A stretch of DNA of 64,000 nt, taken from contig NZ_QLTS01000004.1 of assembly GCF_003269275.1 (NCBI RefSeq), positions 92,802 through 156,801 of the forward strand. The letters are read 5' to 3'. A program made the position numbers and the translations under genes. The DNA comes from Phascolarctobacterium faecium DSM 14760 (GTDB lineage: Bacteria > Bacillota > Negativicutes > Acidaminococcales > Acidaminococcaceae). Positions 1 through 8,776 of this stretch are shown in pieces (the first letter of the stretch is position 1; each line of letters starts with the position of its first letter). The notes under the pieces were generated by a model that saw only the letters and a list, made by a program, of their open reading frames with translations, was not told where the DNA came from and did not search any database.

Positions 1-1
1 T

Positions 2-175
2 GTTCTGGCAGACGATGTTTCGCACAGGCTTTGTGATAGCAGTAATGTCGTAGTGAGAGTAAGCGCTCCTTTTATTGACGGAGCCCAGATAGCGACACAT
101 TTGCCGTTGCTTGGCGAAAAGGGGACAGATTTCTTACTGGAAACTATCGAAGCATATTATCAGACTTTAGCTTAA
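2..175 (+). CDS. 3' end of an unrecognised gene (partial)
   Basis: An open frame runs from the window edge to a TAA at 173-175 and encodes about 57 residues ending in IEAYYQTLA. The stretch VRVSAPFIDGAQIATHLPL faintly resembles the end of DhaM/EIIA-type PTS domains, but the rest does not fit, so I do not assign a family. The frame has no internal stop and is followed by a strong inverted repeat, consistent with the end of a real gene. Confidence 0.5.
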   Translation, partial: VLADDVSHRLCDSSNVVVRVSAPFIDGAQIATHLPLLGEKGTDFLLETIEAYYQTLA

Positions 176-185
176 TAATGAAAAC

Positions 186-229
186 TTTAAGTATCCCCTC
201 GAGATATAATACGTGAGGGGATACTTAAA
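186..229. terminator. 15-bp perfect inverted repeat downstream of the partial gene
   Basis: Positions 186-200 and 215-229 are perfectly complementary (core AAGTATCCCCTC) around a 14-nt loop. The + strand exit is A-rich rather than U-rich, so it is not a textbook rho-independent terminator. It may end transcription weakly, act as an mRNA 3' stabiliser or be a protein site. Confidence 0.4.
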
Positions 230-402
230 AACAAAAGGTTAGCTAAGGCTAACTTGACGCGTAAGAAAAATTTTTCTGGACAGGCTAAATGCCGGTAAGT
301 TATGGGCCTGAAAGATTCCATACTATATTTTTATAATAAAAAGGAGGCTGACGCTGTTGTTGTTTTAGTATTCATTATAAGGAAATTTTAGGGGGAGTTC
401 GA

Positions 403-1305
403 ATGAAACGGTTTTTAAAATTTTTATGCATGTGCCTCATTATGAGTATGGCGGAATCAGCACATGCCGCATTGCCAACAGTAAAAGATACGGTGATTAT
501 TTCTGCGGCAGACAGAAAAGCCGTTACTCTTGCTGAAATGGCTGAAAACTTTGTTGATTATGATGTAGTTTTTTTTGGTGAATTTCATGATCAGGATGTA
601 CTGCATGAGCTGGAATATGAAATGCTGCAGCAACTGTATGCCATTCATGGTGACAAGCTTGTTTTGTCACTGGAAATGTTTGAGGCAGATAACCAGTTCG
701 TTTTAAATGAGTATTTAGCCGGTAGAATTACGGAGGAGGAATTTCTGGCAAAATCGCGTCCCTGGCCAAGATATAAAACAGATTACCGTCAGCTGGTAGA
801 ATTTGCAAAAGCACATAAGCTGCCAGTCTTAGCCAGCAATATACCACGTTTTTTAGCAGCAAAATTGGCGAAAGAGGGAACTTTAGCTGCAGTAGCAGAG
901 CTGGATAAGCAATATTTACCGGTCAGGACCTATGCGCCTGCAGGAAAGTATAAAGAGAAATTTGCTGCTTATATGACTAAGGGGCAAACACCGATGCGAA
1001 TTCCCCAGGAACGGATAGATCAGGTATTTGCCGCACAGTGCATAAAAGATGACAAGATGGCGGAAAGTATTTTTTATTATTGGCAGGATAATCAGGATAA
1101 GGTAATTTTTCATATCAACGGCTGCTTTCATTCTGACGGACATTTGGGAACTGTCGAAAAATTGGAAGCATTGAATCCGGCGTTAAAAGTAGGTGTAATT
1201 ACGCCTAAAGACATGCCGGAATCTAAAAACTATATGGAAACCTATGCTGATGATAAAAAAGACGGCGAATATATTATTTATTTTCCAAGAGTAGAAAAAG
1301 AATAA
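403..1305 (+). CDS. ChaN-like haem-binding protein, exported
   Basis: 300 residues. The N-terminus has a basic start, a hydrophobic core and an AHA-A type signal-peptidase site near residue 23, so the protein should be periplasmic or surface attached. GEFHD near residue 59 and HINGCFHSDGH near 237-247 match the conserved blocks of the ChaN/DUF399 haem-binding lipoprotein family; Campylobacter ChaN binds stacked haems. A lipobox is not obvious, because Cys9 lies inside the hydrophobic core. The gene lies 19 bp upstream of a TonB-dependent receptor, which supports a joint role in haem or iron acquisition. The start is chosen because the GGGGGAG ribosome site precedes ATG 403. Family assignment is firm; the bound ligand is inferred. 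Confidence 0.85.
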   Translation: MKRFLKFLCMCLIMSMAESAHAALPTVKDTVIISAADRKAVTLAEMAENFVDYDVVFFGEFHDQDVLHELEYEMLQQLYAIHGDKLVLSLEMFEADNQFVLNEYLAGRITEEEFLAKSRPWPRYKTDYRQLVEFAKAHKLPVLASNIPRFLAAKLAKEGTLAAVAELDKQYLPVRTYAPAGKYKEKFAAYMTKGQTPMRIPQERIDQVFAAQCIKDDKMAESIFYYWQDNQDKVIFHINGCFHSDGHLGTVEKLEALNPALKVGVITPKDMPESKNYMETYADDKKDGEYIIYFPRVEKE

Positions 1306-1324
1306 TGATCAGAGGAAGGATATT

Positions 1325-3181
1325 ATGATGAAAATAAAAAACAAACAATTTTTCAACAGGAAAATATTGATGACATTAGTTGTTGGCACAAATGTCATTT
1401 TGGGGGGCACAGCGGTATATGCTGAAGAACCACAGAAATTTACTTTAGATGAATATGTGGTAACTGCTACCCGTACAGAATTGAGCAGAAAAGAAGTTCC
1501 TCAGAGTGTGGAAGTTATAACAAAAGAGGATATCCAGAATATTGGGGCAACCAATGTTATAGATGCCTTACGTACGGCGACTAACATAGAAATACCGGAA
1601 GCTGCGGGTGTAGGGCACACTTTGGGAATCAGAGGCAGCGGGAAAAATGATGTTTTGGTTTTGCTTAACGGGCGTCGTATTCCCGGCGAAGGGTATGGCC
1701 AGGTTTCTACTAATACCTATGTGCTGTCACGGCTGAATGTGAACAATATAGAACGAATCGAAGTGCTTCGCGGGCCATCAGGTGCATTATATGGATCAGA
1801 GGCCTCAGCTGGTGTTATTAATATTATTACGAAAAAATCTGAAAAAAAATCAATGACTGTAGGTGTAGCTACAAATAGCCGTGAAATGAGTAATTATTAC
1901 CATTTTGACAGCGGCAAAGACGGTAAGTTAAGTGCTGCTTTTGATGCTAACTTTACTAAAGTCCGCTATTTTAAATGGGATGATGCCAATATGAGTAAAT
2001 ATTTTGGACCGACTCAAAATTATAGCTTGGATGTAGATTATGAAATGGACCAAAACAACAGTTTAAATTTATATCTGAACTATGAGAATACCAATCAGCA
2101 GTTCAAAAAATTTACCAGTGCCAGCGGTCCTTTTTCTTATTTAGGTATATATAATGTAGATAGGAAAAGTGCCAGCCTTACTTATAACGGACAGAATGAT
2201 AACAGTAATTATATGCTAAGCGCAACTTACGGTGAATTAAAAAAAGATGTTACCAGTGCTATGAGCGCAAACAGTGTGGGAAGCTCCAAATTTAATTTTT
2301 GGAATATTGAAGCACGTGATACGATCAAGCTAGACAATAATAATCGTTTGACTTTCGGCGGCGAGTTCAGAACTGACGGTCGCAAAGACAGCAGTATTGA
2401 CGAAAGTTCTGATCAATATTCTTTATTTATACATGACGAATTGAAACTGGGTGAGAAACTACTGCTGATTCCGGCTGTTCGCTATGATCACCATGACAGC
2501 TTTGGCAGCGAGACTTCTCCGAATATTGGCGCGACATATTCCTTTACAGAGGCCTCAAGGCTTAAGGCTAATTATGGAGAAGGTTACAGAGCGCCGTCTA
2601 TTTCAGAATTATATGGTACTTATTCCAATCCGAATCTGCGTCCTGAAAAATCAAAGGGATATGAGTTATCATATGAACAGGAATTTGGCGATGATACTGC
2701 AGTTAAATTAACATATTTCAAAAACAAAAAGACTGATGCCATTGCTATGGATTACAGTTTAGCGCCTAATTATCAATATATGAATATAGAAAAGTCTTCT
2801 TCAGAGGGTGTTGAATTTGAAATCAAGCATGACTTGGGAAATGGTTTTACAGTAATCGGTAATTATGATTATCTGGATGCTATGAATGATAAGACTAATA
2901 CACGTTTGAATTACAGCGCCCGTAATACTTATACAGCAAAATTGATGTGGACAGAGCCTGTAAAACAGGAATGGAATATTACTGCCTGGAATAAGTGGTA
3001 TTCTGATTATAGGGCAGACAGTGAAGATCACAGTATCAATACGTTTAATTTTGTCGTTAATAAACGCTGGGGCGATAAATATCGTGCTTATGCCGGAATC
3101 GATAATCTTTTTGATAAAAAGATTACCAGTATGCGTTATTCGGGAAGGTTGTGGCGTGTTGGTGCGGAAATGACCTTCTAA
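1325..3181 (+). CDS. TonB-dependent outer-membrane receptor (haem/siderophore type)
   Basis: 618 residues. A signal peptide ends near VYAEE; a TonB-box-like DEYVVTAT follows near residue 40. The plug domain covers about 45-165 with the typical IERIEVLRGPSGALYGSEA block and is followed by a long beta-barrel ending in the aromatic terminus RVGAEMTF. The barrel contains YRAPSISELYG and, shortly after, NPNL, resembling the FRAP/NPNL motifs of haem receptors, but the histidine usually found between them is absent, so the substrate could be haem, a siderophore or cobalamin. Pairing with the ChaN-like gene favours haem. Its presence shows the cell has an outer membrane. Tandem ATG codons at 1325 and 1328 make the exact start ambiguous by one residue. 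Confidence 0.9.
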   Translation: MMKIKNKQFFNRKILMTLVVGTNVILGGTAVYAEEPQKFTLDEYVVTATRTELSRKEVPQSVEVITKEDIQNIGATNVIDALRTATNIEIPEAAGVGHTLGIRGSGKNDVLVLLNGRRIPGEGYGQVSTNTYVLSRLNVNNIERIEVLRGPSGALYGSEASAGVINIITKKSEKKSMTVGVATNSREMSNYYHFDSGKDGKLSAAFDANFTKVRYFKWDDANMSKYFGPTQNYSLDVDYEMDQNNSLNLYLNYENTNQQFKKFTSASGPFSYLGIYNVDRKSASLTYNGQNDNSNYMLSATYGELKKDVTSAMSANSVGSSKFNFWNIEARDTIKLDNNNRLTFGGEFRTDGRKDSSIDESSDQYSLFIHDELKLGEKLLLIPAVRYDHHDSFGSETSPNIGATYSFTEASRLKANYGEGYRAPSISELYGTYSNPNLRPEKSKGYELSYEQEFGDDTAVKLTYFKNKKTDAIAMDYSLAPNYQYMNIEKSSSEGVEFEIKHDLGNGFTVIGNYDYLDAMNDKTNTRLNYSARNTYTAKLMWTEPVKQEWNITAWNKWYSDYRADSEDHSINTFNFVVNKRWGDKYRAYAGIDNLFDKKITSMRYSGRLWRVGAEMTF

Positions 3182-3202
3182 AAATTGTATGCAGGATTTG
3201 AA

Positions 3203-3234
3203 AAAGCTGCTGCCTTTGGGCAGCAGCTTTCTTT
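3203..3234 (+). terminator. intrinsic terminator after the TonB receptor
   Basis: Perfect 12-bp stem AAAGCTGCTGCC (3203-3214) with GGCAGCAGCTTT (3219-3230), TTTG loop, followed by a short T-rich run. It ends the chaN-receptor transcript. Confidence 0.85.
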
Positions 3235-3312
3235 GCTATCAGCAGTGCATTTGTGCTACAATAATAAATTATAGATTAGTAATTGAGCATAAAAGGATAG
3301 AGAGGTGTTAGC

Positions 3313-3984
3313 ATGGGACAGCCTAAAATCACAGAGATAGAGGCGCAGCTTGGCGAGTGGGAATTTTTAAAAGAACTGCCGCAGGAAATAGATGGCTTTA
3401 AGTTAACAATGGGACAGGGAATAGACGGACAGATCTTAACGATTGCTTCATATAGTAATGAAGCAATGCACAGCAAGCTTGATTTGATTTATACTTCGGA
3501 AACCTTTGATTATGTACCTGTAAAAACGATTGGCATGCATACGTTTAGAGATATTCGCTATTTTTGCCGCGACAGGGATAAATTTGCTAAAATGATGCAT
3601 GAGAAGCTGCCGGAGCTTTTAGCGGACGTGAACAGGGAAAAGAAGCATCAGATGGGAACCTTGATAGAGGAAGCCGGGCTTCTGAACTGGGCGTATACCG
3701 GCAAGCTGCCGCAGAAAATAGGTGCTTTTGAATTGTATATAACTCCTGACAATCCCATCGATTATATCAATGGTTCAACGCTTTTTATTGATTACAGTGA
3801 CTTTGAACATGGTAATCAGCTGGTGTTTTTCTATAATAGCTTCCGCGATGAGTTTTTTGCTGAAACGAAAAAACGGTTTATGACAGGAATAACACATGAA
3901 TTTGATTGCCGAAATTTAAAAGATCTGGAAAATCTGCTGGATAATAATCTGGAACAGGCATTGCAAAAACTTGGCAAAGCGTAA
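3313..3984 (+). CDS. hypothetical protein with two related halves
   Basis: 223 residues, soluble, with no signal peptide or membrane segment. I do not recognise the family. The protein appears to contain an internal duplication: WEFLKELPQEIDGFKLTM near residues 17-34 and WAYTGKLPQKIGAFELYI near 125-142 share W-x(5)-LPQ[EK]I-x-[GA]F-x-L, and each is followed by a short beta-rich stretch. The gene has its own spacing (about 80 bp after a terminator) and stands between the iron-uptake pair and a tRNA operon. The start is ATG 3313, preceded by GAGGTG. No function is inferred. Confidence 0.75.
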   Translation: MGQPKITEIEAQLGEWEFLKELPQEIDGFKLTMGQGIDGQILTIASYSNEAMHSKLDLIYTSETFDYVPVKTIGMHTFRDIRYFCRDRDKFAKMMHEKLPELLADVNREKKHQMGTLIEEAGLLNWAYTGKLPQKIGAFELYITPDNPIDYINGSTLFIDYSDFEHGNQLVFFYNSFRDEFFAETKKRFMTGITHEFDCRNLKDLENLLDNNLEQALQKLGKA

Positions 3985-4014
3985 CGAATGTAATAAATTT
4001 ATTGTCTGAAACTC

Positions 4015-4043
4015 TTGACATCTTGATGTAAATGCCATATAAT
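4015..4043 (+). promoter_or_regulatory. consensus sigma-A promoter of the tRNA operon
   Basis: TTGACA (4015-4020), 17-bp spacer, TATAAT (4038-4043): a perfect match to the housekeeping consensus. It lies about 20 bp before the first tRNA and just after the preceding gene. Confidence 0.9.
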
Positions 4044-4062
4044 ATGCCTACATGGTTTGAAT

Positions 4063-4139
4063 GGCCCGGTGGTTCAGTTGGTTAGAATGCCGCCCTGTCA
4101 CGGCGGAGGTCGTGGGTTCGAGTCCCATCCGGGTCGCCA
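4063..4139 (+). tRNA. tRNA-Asp (GTC)
   Basis: 77-nt cloverleaf with acceptor GGCCCGG/CCGGGTC, GGTTCGAGTCC T arm, anticodon GTC at 4097-4099 and encoded CCA. First tRNA of a five-gene array. Confidence 0.97.
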
Positions 4140-4143
4140 TTTT

Positions 4144-4219
4144 GCCTCGGTAGCTCAGTTGGTAGAGCAAAGGACTGAAAATCCTTGTGTCCACAGTTCG
4201 ATTCTGTGCTGAGGCACCA
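4144..4219 (+). tRNA. tRNA-Phe (GAA)
   Basis: 76-nt cloverleaf with acceptor GCCTCGG/CTGAGGC, anticodon GAA at 4177-4179 in the loop CTGAAAA, and encoded CCA. Second in the array. Confidence 0.97.
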
Positions 4220-4224
4220 TTTAT

Positions 4225-4299
<75 letters not shown>

Positions 4300-4304
4300 G
4301 TTAA

Positions 4305-4378
4305 GGCGACATAGCCAAGCGGTAAGGCAGAGGTCTGCAAAACCTTTATCCCCAGTTCGATTCTGGGTGTCGCCTCCA
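4305..4378 (+). tRNA. tRNA-Cys (GCA)
   Basis: 74-nt cloverleaf with acceptor GGCGACA/TGTCGCC, anticodon GCA at 4337-4339, and encoded CCA. Fourth in the array. Confidence 0.97.
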
Positions 4379-4384
4379 CTTTTT

Positions 4385-4473
4385 GCCGGGGTGGCGGAAC
4401 TGGCAGACGCAAGGGACTTAAAATCCCTCGGGGAGTGATCCCCGTACCGGTTCGATTCCGGTCCTCGGCACCA
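4385..4473 (+). tRNA. tRNA-Leu (TAA)
   Basis: 89-nt class II tRNA with acceptor GCCGGGG/CCTCGGC, anticodon TAA at 4419-4421, a long variable arm (CGGGGAGTGATCCCCG) and encoded CCA. Last of the array. Confidence 0.97.
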
Positions 4474-4530
4474 TTATTTTTATGGTGAATGCAAGCAGTA
4501 CAACTACATAGTCAAGCAAGAGATTGACGG

Positions 4531-4557
4531 AGCGTCCCGCATCGGACGCTTTTTTTA
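4531..4557 (+). terminator. intrinsic terminator of the tRNA operon
   Basis: Stem AGCGTCC (4531-4537)/GGACGCT (4544-4550) followed by a run of seven to eight T. Confidence 0.9.
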
Positions 4558-4597
4558 TTATTTAATTTTAGGATTTGAAATGAAAGCGGTGAGAAAT

Positions 4598-5857
4598 ATG
4601 GTGAATAGTTTTGCAGAATTGAAGGTTTGTGCTGAAACGGTTGAGCTGCTTAAGCAAATGGGTATTAAAAAGCCGATGCCTGTTCAGGAACAGGCTATAC
4701 CGGCCTTATTTGCAGGCCGTGATGTTATCGCAAGAGCGCAGACAGGTACTGGTAAAACACTGGCATTTTTAGTACCGATGGTAGAACGTCTGGATGCGGC
4801 TAAGCCTTTTGTACAGGCGTTGGTGATTACGCCGACTCGTGAACTGGCGCAGCAGATAGCAGTAGAGCTGAAGAAGTTATTGGGCGGAAGTGAAGTAAAG
4901 GTGCTTGCGGTTACCGGCGGCCGTGATTTTGAGGCGCAGAAGCATAAGCTGGACGGCAAAAGCCATGTTTTGATCGGTACGCCGGGGCGTCTTTTAGATC
5001 ATATTCGCAAAGGCAATACTAACCTTGGCGGAGTTAAATATCTGGTTTTGGATGAAGTTGATGAAATGCTTAAGCAGGGCTTTATTGATGAAGCTTCGGA
5101 GCTTATCGCAATGACTGATCCGGAACGGCAGACTATGCTGTGCAGTGCTACCTTATCAGAGGAAGTGCAGAAGCTTGGTAAACGTATTACCCGTAATTGT
5201 GCTTTGATCGATATTGACCCTAATAAAGCAACGGTTGAAAATATCAAACAGATCTGCATCAAAACTACGGACGAATATCGTAATAAGGCTGTTGCTTCAT
5301 TAATAGACCGTTACAATCCTTATCTGATGATTGTTTTTTGCTTCAGCAAAGAACGCACAAAAGAATTGGGTGAGTGGCTGGGAACTCAGGGATATAATGT
5401 AGATGTGCTGCATGGTGAGATGTCGCAGGCCAAACGCAAAACAGTAATGAAAGCCTTCCGTGAGGCCAAGCTGCAGGTCCTGGTTGCCAGTGATCTGGCT
5501 GCACGTGGGCTGGATATCGAAGGCGTGACTCATGTCGTTAATTATGATATACCGCATGACGTAGACTGGTATGTGCATAGAATAGGACGTACTGGGCGTG
5601 CCGGTAACGAGGGGATTGCAGTTACCTTATACACTGCTGAAGAAGTAAAATGGCTCAAAAATATTGAAAACAAGCTTGATGTGAAAATGGAACGGCAGAA
5701 TTTAGACGGCAAAACGATAGCCCGTCGTGAGCATGCGCCAGTACAGAAAAAACGTAAGGCAGAAGCTGCTAAACCGAAACGCGGTAAAAAAGCTGTCGTG
5801 GATAAACGTAAAGCACCTAAGACCGGCTCTAACCGCCGTCAAAATAAGAATAAATAA
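4598..5857 (+). CDS. DEAD-box ATP-dependent RNA helicase
   Basis: About 419 residues. Helicase core: Q motif (MPVQEQAI), motif I AQTGTGKT, Ia PTRELAQQ, motif II DEVD instead of DEAD, motif III SAT, motif V VASDLAARGLDI, motif VI HRIGRTGRAG. A strongly basic tail of about 45 residues follows (repeated KKRK/KPKRGKK), as in CshA/RhlE-like RNA helicases that work on rRNA or mRNA at low temperature. ATG 4580 is an alternative start, but ATG 4598 is preceded by GGTGAG at good spacing and gives the usual family N-terminus. The Ala-to-Val change in motif II is conservative and probably still permits ATP hydrolysis. It follows the tRNA terminator, so it likely has its own promoter. Confidence 0.92.
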   Translation: MVNSFAELKVCAETVELLKQMGIKKPMPVQEQAIPALFAGRDVIARAQTGTGKTLAFLVPMVERLDAAKPFVQALVITPTRELAQQIAVELKKLLGGSEVKVLAVTGGRDFEAQKHKLDGKSHVLIGTPGRLLDHIRKGNTNLGGVKYLVLDEVDEMLKQGFIDEASELIAMTDPERQTMLCSATLSEEVQKLGKRITRNCALIDIDPNKATVENIKQICIKTTDEYRNKAVASLIDRYNPYLMIVFCFSKERTKELGEWLGTQGYNVDVLHGEMSQAKRKTVMKAFREAKLQVLVASDLAARGLDIEGVTHVVNYDIPHDVDWYVHRIGRTGRAGNEGIAVTLYTAEEVKWLKNIENKLDVKMERQNLDGKTIARREHAPVQKKRKAEAAKPKRGKKAVVDKRKAPKTGSNRRQNKNK

Positions 5858-5881
5858 GTGTGAGAAAGTGAGGGGACTGTT

Positions 5882-7114
5882 ATGCAGGCGATAAACAAAG
5901 AAAGAGTAGCCGGACTGTTACAGGGGCTGGCGCAATTTGGCAAAACAGAACACGGAATCACAAGATTGGCTTATACGGCAGAAGACAAAGCAGCGCAGGA
6001 ATGGCTGCTCAAGCAGATACAGGACTTACAGCTGAAGCTGTCTGTAGATGCTGTTGGTAATGTCTTTTTGCGTCGTGAAGGTAAAAATACTGATTTGGCG
6101 CCTGTTGCCATGGGTTCCCACATCGATACTGTCGTGCAGGGTGGTGCCTATGATGGTACTGTAGGTGTTGTAGGTGCTTTAGAAGTACTTTATATGCTGC
6201 AGGATGAAGAACTGGAGCGGCCGATTGAGGTTATTATTTTCAGGGCAGAGGAATCAAGCCGTTTTGGCTTTGCTACCATCGGCAGTAAACTGATGGCCGG
6301 TGTTGGCGACCCTGATAAATTCTCGGGCGCTGCCAAAGAAGGTGCAGTGACTTTTAAAGAAGCACTGACAGAATGGGGCTGTGACCCTGCTGCCTACAAA
6401 CAGGCACGTAAAGCAGCAGGCTGCTTTAAAAGTTTTTGGGAAATACATATTGAACAGGGTAAGGTACTGGAAGAAACAGGTGAACACATTGGTATCGTTC
6501 ATAATATTGCGGCGCCGACGCGGTTTAAAATCATTGTCGAAGGTATAGCTGATCATTCCGGAGCCACTCCCATGGGTTTTCGTAAAGATGCGCTTGTAAG
6601 TGCGGCCAGGCTTGTTATAGCCATTGAAGAAGCTGCAACTAATGAAGCGGAAAGTGGCACGGTAGCTACAGTTGGTGTTTTGGATGTAGAGCCGTCTTCG
6701 ATCAATGTAGTTCCTGGCAAGGCTACCTTGTGGGTAGATTTGCGCGGAGTAGATGAAGAAAGTATCAACTGTGCCTTGAGCGATATTCGTGATGCGGTTT
6801 CAGAAATTGCTAAAAATGACAGTATTACTATCACTATGGATATGCTGACAGCCGATAATCCTGTCGCTTTGTCGGAAGAGCTGGCAGCAAAGCTGGATGT
6901 TATCTGTGCGGCGAAAGGTATCGCTTATCGCCATATGAACAGTGGAGCCGGCCACGATGCTATGCACATGGCTAAACTGGCTCCTGCAAGTATGCTGTTT
7001 GTCCCTTGTAAAGGCGGCATTAGCCATAACCCGGCAGAATATGCTGACAACGAAGATATTTGTCTGGCGATCGAGATTTTGGCGGAAGCTGTAAAAGAAG
7101 AAGCATCTGCTTAA
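5882..7114 (+). CDS. M20-family amidohydrolase (N-carbamoyl-amino-acid/allantoate amidohydrolase type)
   Basis: 410 residues, cytoplasmic. Binuclear metal-site signatures of the hydantoinase/carbamoylase subfamily are visible: GSHIDTVVQGGAYDG near 79-93 (His and Asp ligands), RAEESSRFG near 121-129, HIEQG near 192, and SGAGHDAMHMA near 355-365. The family removes carbamoyl or ureido groups from N-carbamoyl amino acids, ureidopropionate or allantoate; which of these applies cannot be read from sequence alone. It lies 24 bp behind the helicase, so the two may be co-transcribed, and a strong terminator follows at 7171-7210. Start ATG 5882 has GAGGGG upstream. Confidence 0.87.
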   Translation: MQAINKERVAGLLQGLAQFGKTEHGITRLAYTAEDKAAQEWLLKQIQDLQLKLSVDAVGNVFLRREGKNTDLAPVAMGSHIDTVVQGGAYDGTVGVVGALEVLYMLQDEELERPIEVIIFRAEESSRFGFATIGSKLMAGVGDPDKFSGAAKEGAVTFKEALTEWGCDPAAYKQARKAAGCFKSFWEIHIEQGKVLEETGEHIGIVHNIAAPTRFKIIVEGIADHSGATPMGFRKDALVSAARLVIAIEEAATNEAESGTVATVGVLDVEPSSINVVPGKATLWVDLRGVDEESINCALSDIRDAVSEIAKNDSITITMDMLTADNPVALSEELAAKLDVICAAKGIAYRHMNSGAGHDAMHMAKLAPASMLFVPCKGGISHNPAEYADNEDICLAIEILAEAVKEEASA

Positions 7115-7170
7115 AAAGTAAACCAAACGATAAAAACAGGCTGAGAAGAAAAATAACTGTAAAATCTGCT

Positions 7171-7210
7171 GCAAAGCAGTCCTGCTAAGGCAGGGCTGCT
7201 TTGCTTTTTT
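7171..7210 (+). terminator. intrinsic terminator before gltX
   Basis: 15-bp stem 7171-7185/7190-7204 (one G-T wobble), TAAG loop, T6 tail. Confidence 0.93.
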
Positions 7211-7275
7211 ACTTTGTTCGTAATATAATTATAATGATATAGAATTTTCATTTTTCAATTTGAGGAGACGATAAC

Positions 7276-8742
7276 ATGGAAGAAGTGCGTGTGCGTTTTG
7301 CACCCAGCCCAACGGGTTATTTACATATCGGTGGAGCAAGAACAGCTTTATTTAACTGGCTTTTTGCTAAAAAACATAATGGTAAGCTGGTGCTGCGTAT
7401 TGAAGATACTGATACTGAACGGTTGAAAGAAGACAGCGTAAGCCAAATACTTACCAGTTTGAAATGGCTTGGGCTGAACTGGGATGAAGGACCTGAAGTA
7501 GGCGGTGAAGTGGGTCCATATTACCAATCAGAGCGTCGTGAGATTTACAGCAAGGTTGCCGAACAGCTGTTGGAAGAAGGTAAGGCGTATTATTGCTTCT
7601 GTACTTCGGAAATTTTGGAAGCAGAACGCGAGAAACAACGTGCGGCCAAACAGCCGTTCCGTTATGCCCGCACCTGCCGAGATTTGCCTGTCGAGGAAGC
7701 AAAGGCCAGAGCAGCTAAGGGTGAGCCTTATTCCGTACGCATTAAAATACCTACGGAAGGAAACCTGACAGTACATGATCTGATCCACGGCGACGTTACT
7801 TTTGATTTAACGCAATTTGATGATTTTGTCATCGTTAAAACTAATGGTATGCCGACCTATAATTTTGCTGTGGTCGTTGATGACCATTTAATGCGCATCA
7901 GTCACGTGCTGCGTGCCGAAGAACATTTATCCAATACTCCTAAGCAGGTACTGCTTTATGAGGCCTGTGGTTTTGCTGTTCCTAAATTTGGACATATGCC
8001 GATGATACTTGCTCCTGACCGCAGTAAGTTAAGTAAACGTCACGGCGCAACTTCTGTTGAAGAATTCCGTGAACAGGGGTATTTACCGGAAGCAATTGTA
8101 AATTATCTGACTCTGCTGGGCTGGGCTCCGGGCAACGAAGAAGAAATTTTCTCGCTGCAGGACACTGTGACTCAGTTTGAATTGGAAAAAATGTCGAAAA
8201 AGGCAGCCGTTTATGATACGAAAAAACTTACATGGATGAACGGACAATATTTATCAGCATTGCCGCTGGAAGCAGTTCTGCCTGAGGCAAAAATCTTCTT
8301 CATCAAATCCGGCCTGGTAGATGAAGCATGGCTGGAGGCAAATAAAGATTATTTTGCCCGTTTGGTAGACGTAGTGCGCGTACGTGTCAAAACACTGCAG
8401 GAAGTTGTTGAAGCCGCAGAATACTTCTTTAAAGAGGTAGAAAGCTATGATGAAAAAGGGGTCGGCAAGCATTTTAAACCGGAAGCAGCCGAGCTCTTAA
8501 CTGTCTGCATCAATGCGCTTGAAGCGTTAGAGACTTTTGATCTTGCCAGTACGGAAGCCGCTTATAATAAGATTGCCGAAGAGCAGGGATTATCACTGGG
8601 AAAAGTTGTGCATCCGACACGCTTGGCTCTGACAGGTCGTACTGTAAGCCCGGGCTTATTTGATGTTATGGTGCTGCTGGGGAAAGAAACTACCTTGAGC
8701 AGAATGCGCAAGGCTGTTCAATATATCAAGGCCTTAGCTTAA
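7276..8742 (+). CDS. gltX: glutamyl-tRNA synthetase
   Basis: 488 residues, the normal length for bacterial GluRS. The class I signature PSPTGYLHIGG (HIGH variant HIGG at 17-20) and SKLSKRHG near residue 250 form the ATP site; the C-terminal anticodon-binding helices follow. It charges tRNA-Glu, and in many Firmicutes also tRNA-Gln for later amidation; no glutaminyl-tRNA synthetase is seen here to decide this. RBS GAGGAG precedes ATG 7276. TATAAT at 7230-7235 with weak TTTTAC at 7207-7212 is a candidate promoter between the upstream terminator and the gene. Downstream genes begin after 34 bp and could be read through. Confidence 0.97.
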   Translation: MEEVRVRFAPSPTGYLHIGGARTALFNWLFAKKHNGKLVLRIEDTDTERLKEDSVSQILTSLKWLGLNWDEGPEVGGEVGPYYQSERREIYSKVAEQLLEEGKAYYCFCTSEILEAEREKQRAAKQPFRYARTCRDLPVEEAKARAAKGEPYSVRIKIPTEGNLTVHDLIHGDVTFDLTQFDDFVIVKTNGMPTYNFAVVVDDHLMRISHVLRAEEHLSNTPKQVLLYEACGFAVPKFGHMPMILAPDRSKLSKRHGATSVEEFREQGYLPEAIVNYLTLLGWAPGNEEEIFSLQDTVTQFELEKMSKKAAVYDTKKLTWMNGQYLSALPLEAVLPEAKIFFIKSGLVDEAWLEANKDYFARLVDVVRVRVKTLQEVVEAAEYFFKEVESYDEKGVGKHFKPEAAELLTVCINALEALETFDLASTEAAYNKIAEEQGLSLGKVVHPTRLALTGRTVSPGLFDVMVLLGKETTLSRMRKAVQYIKALA

Positions 8743-8776
8743 ATCAAAAATATTTATTGAAAGAGGTGCGACGCTG

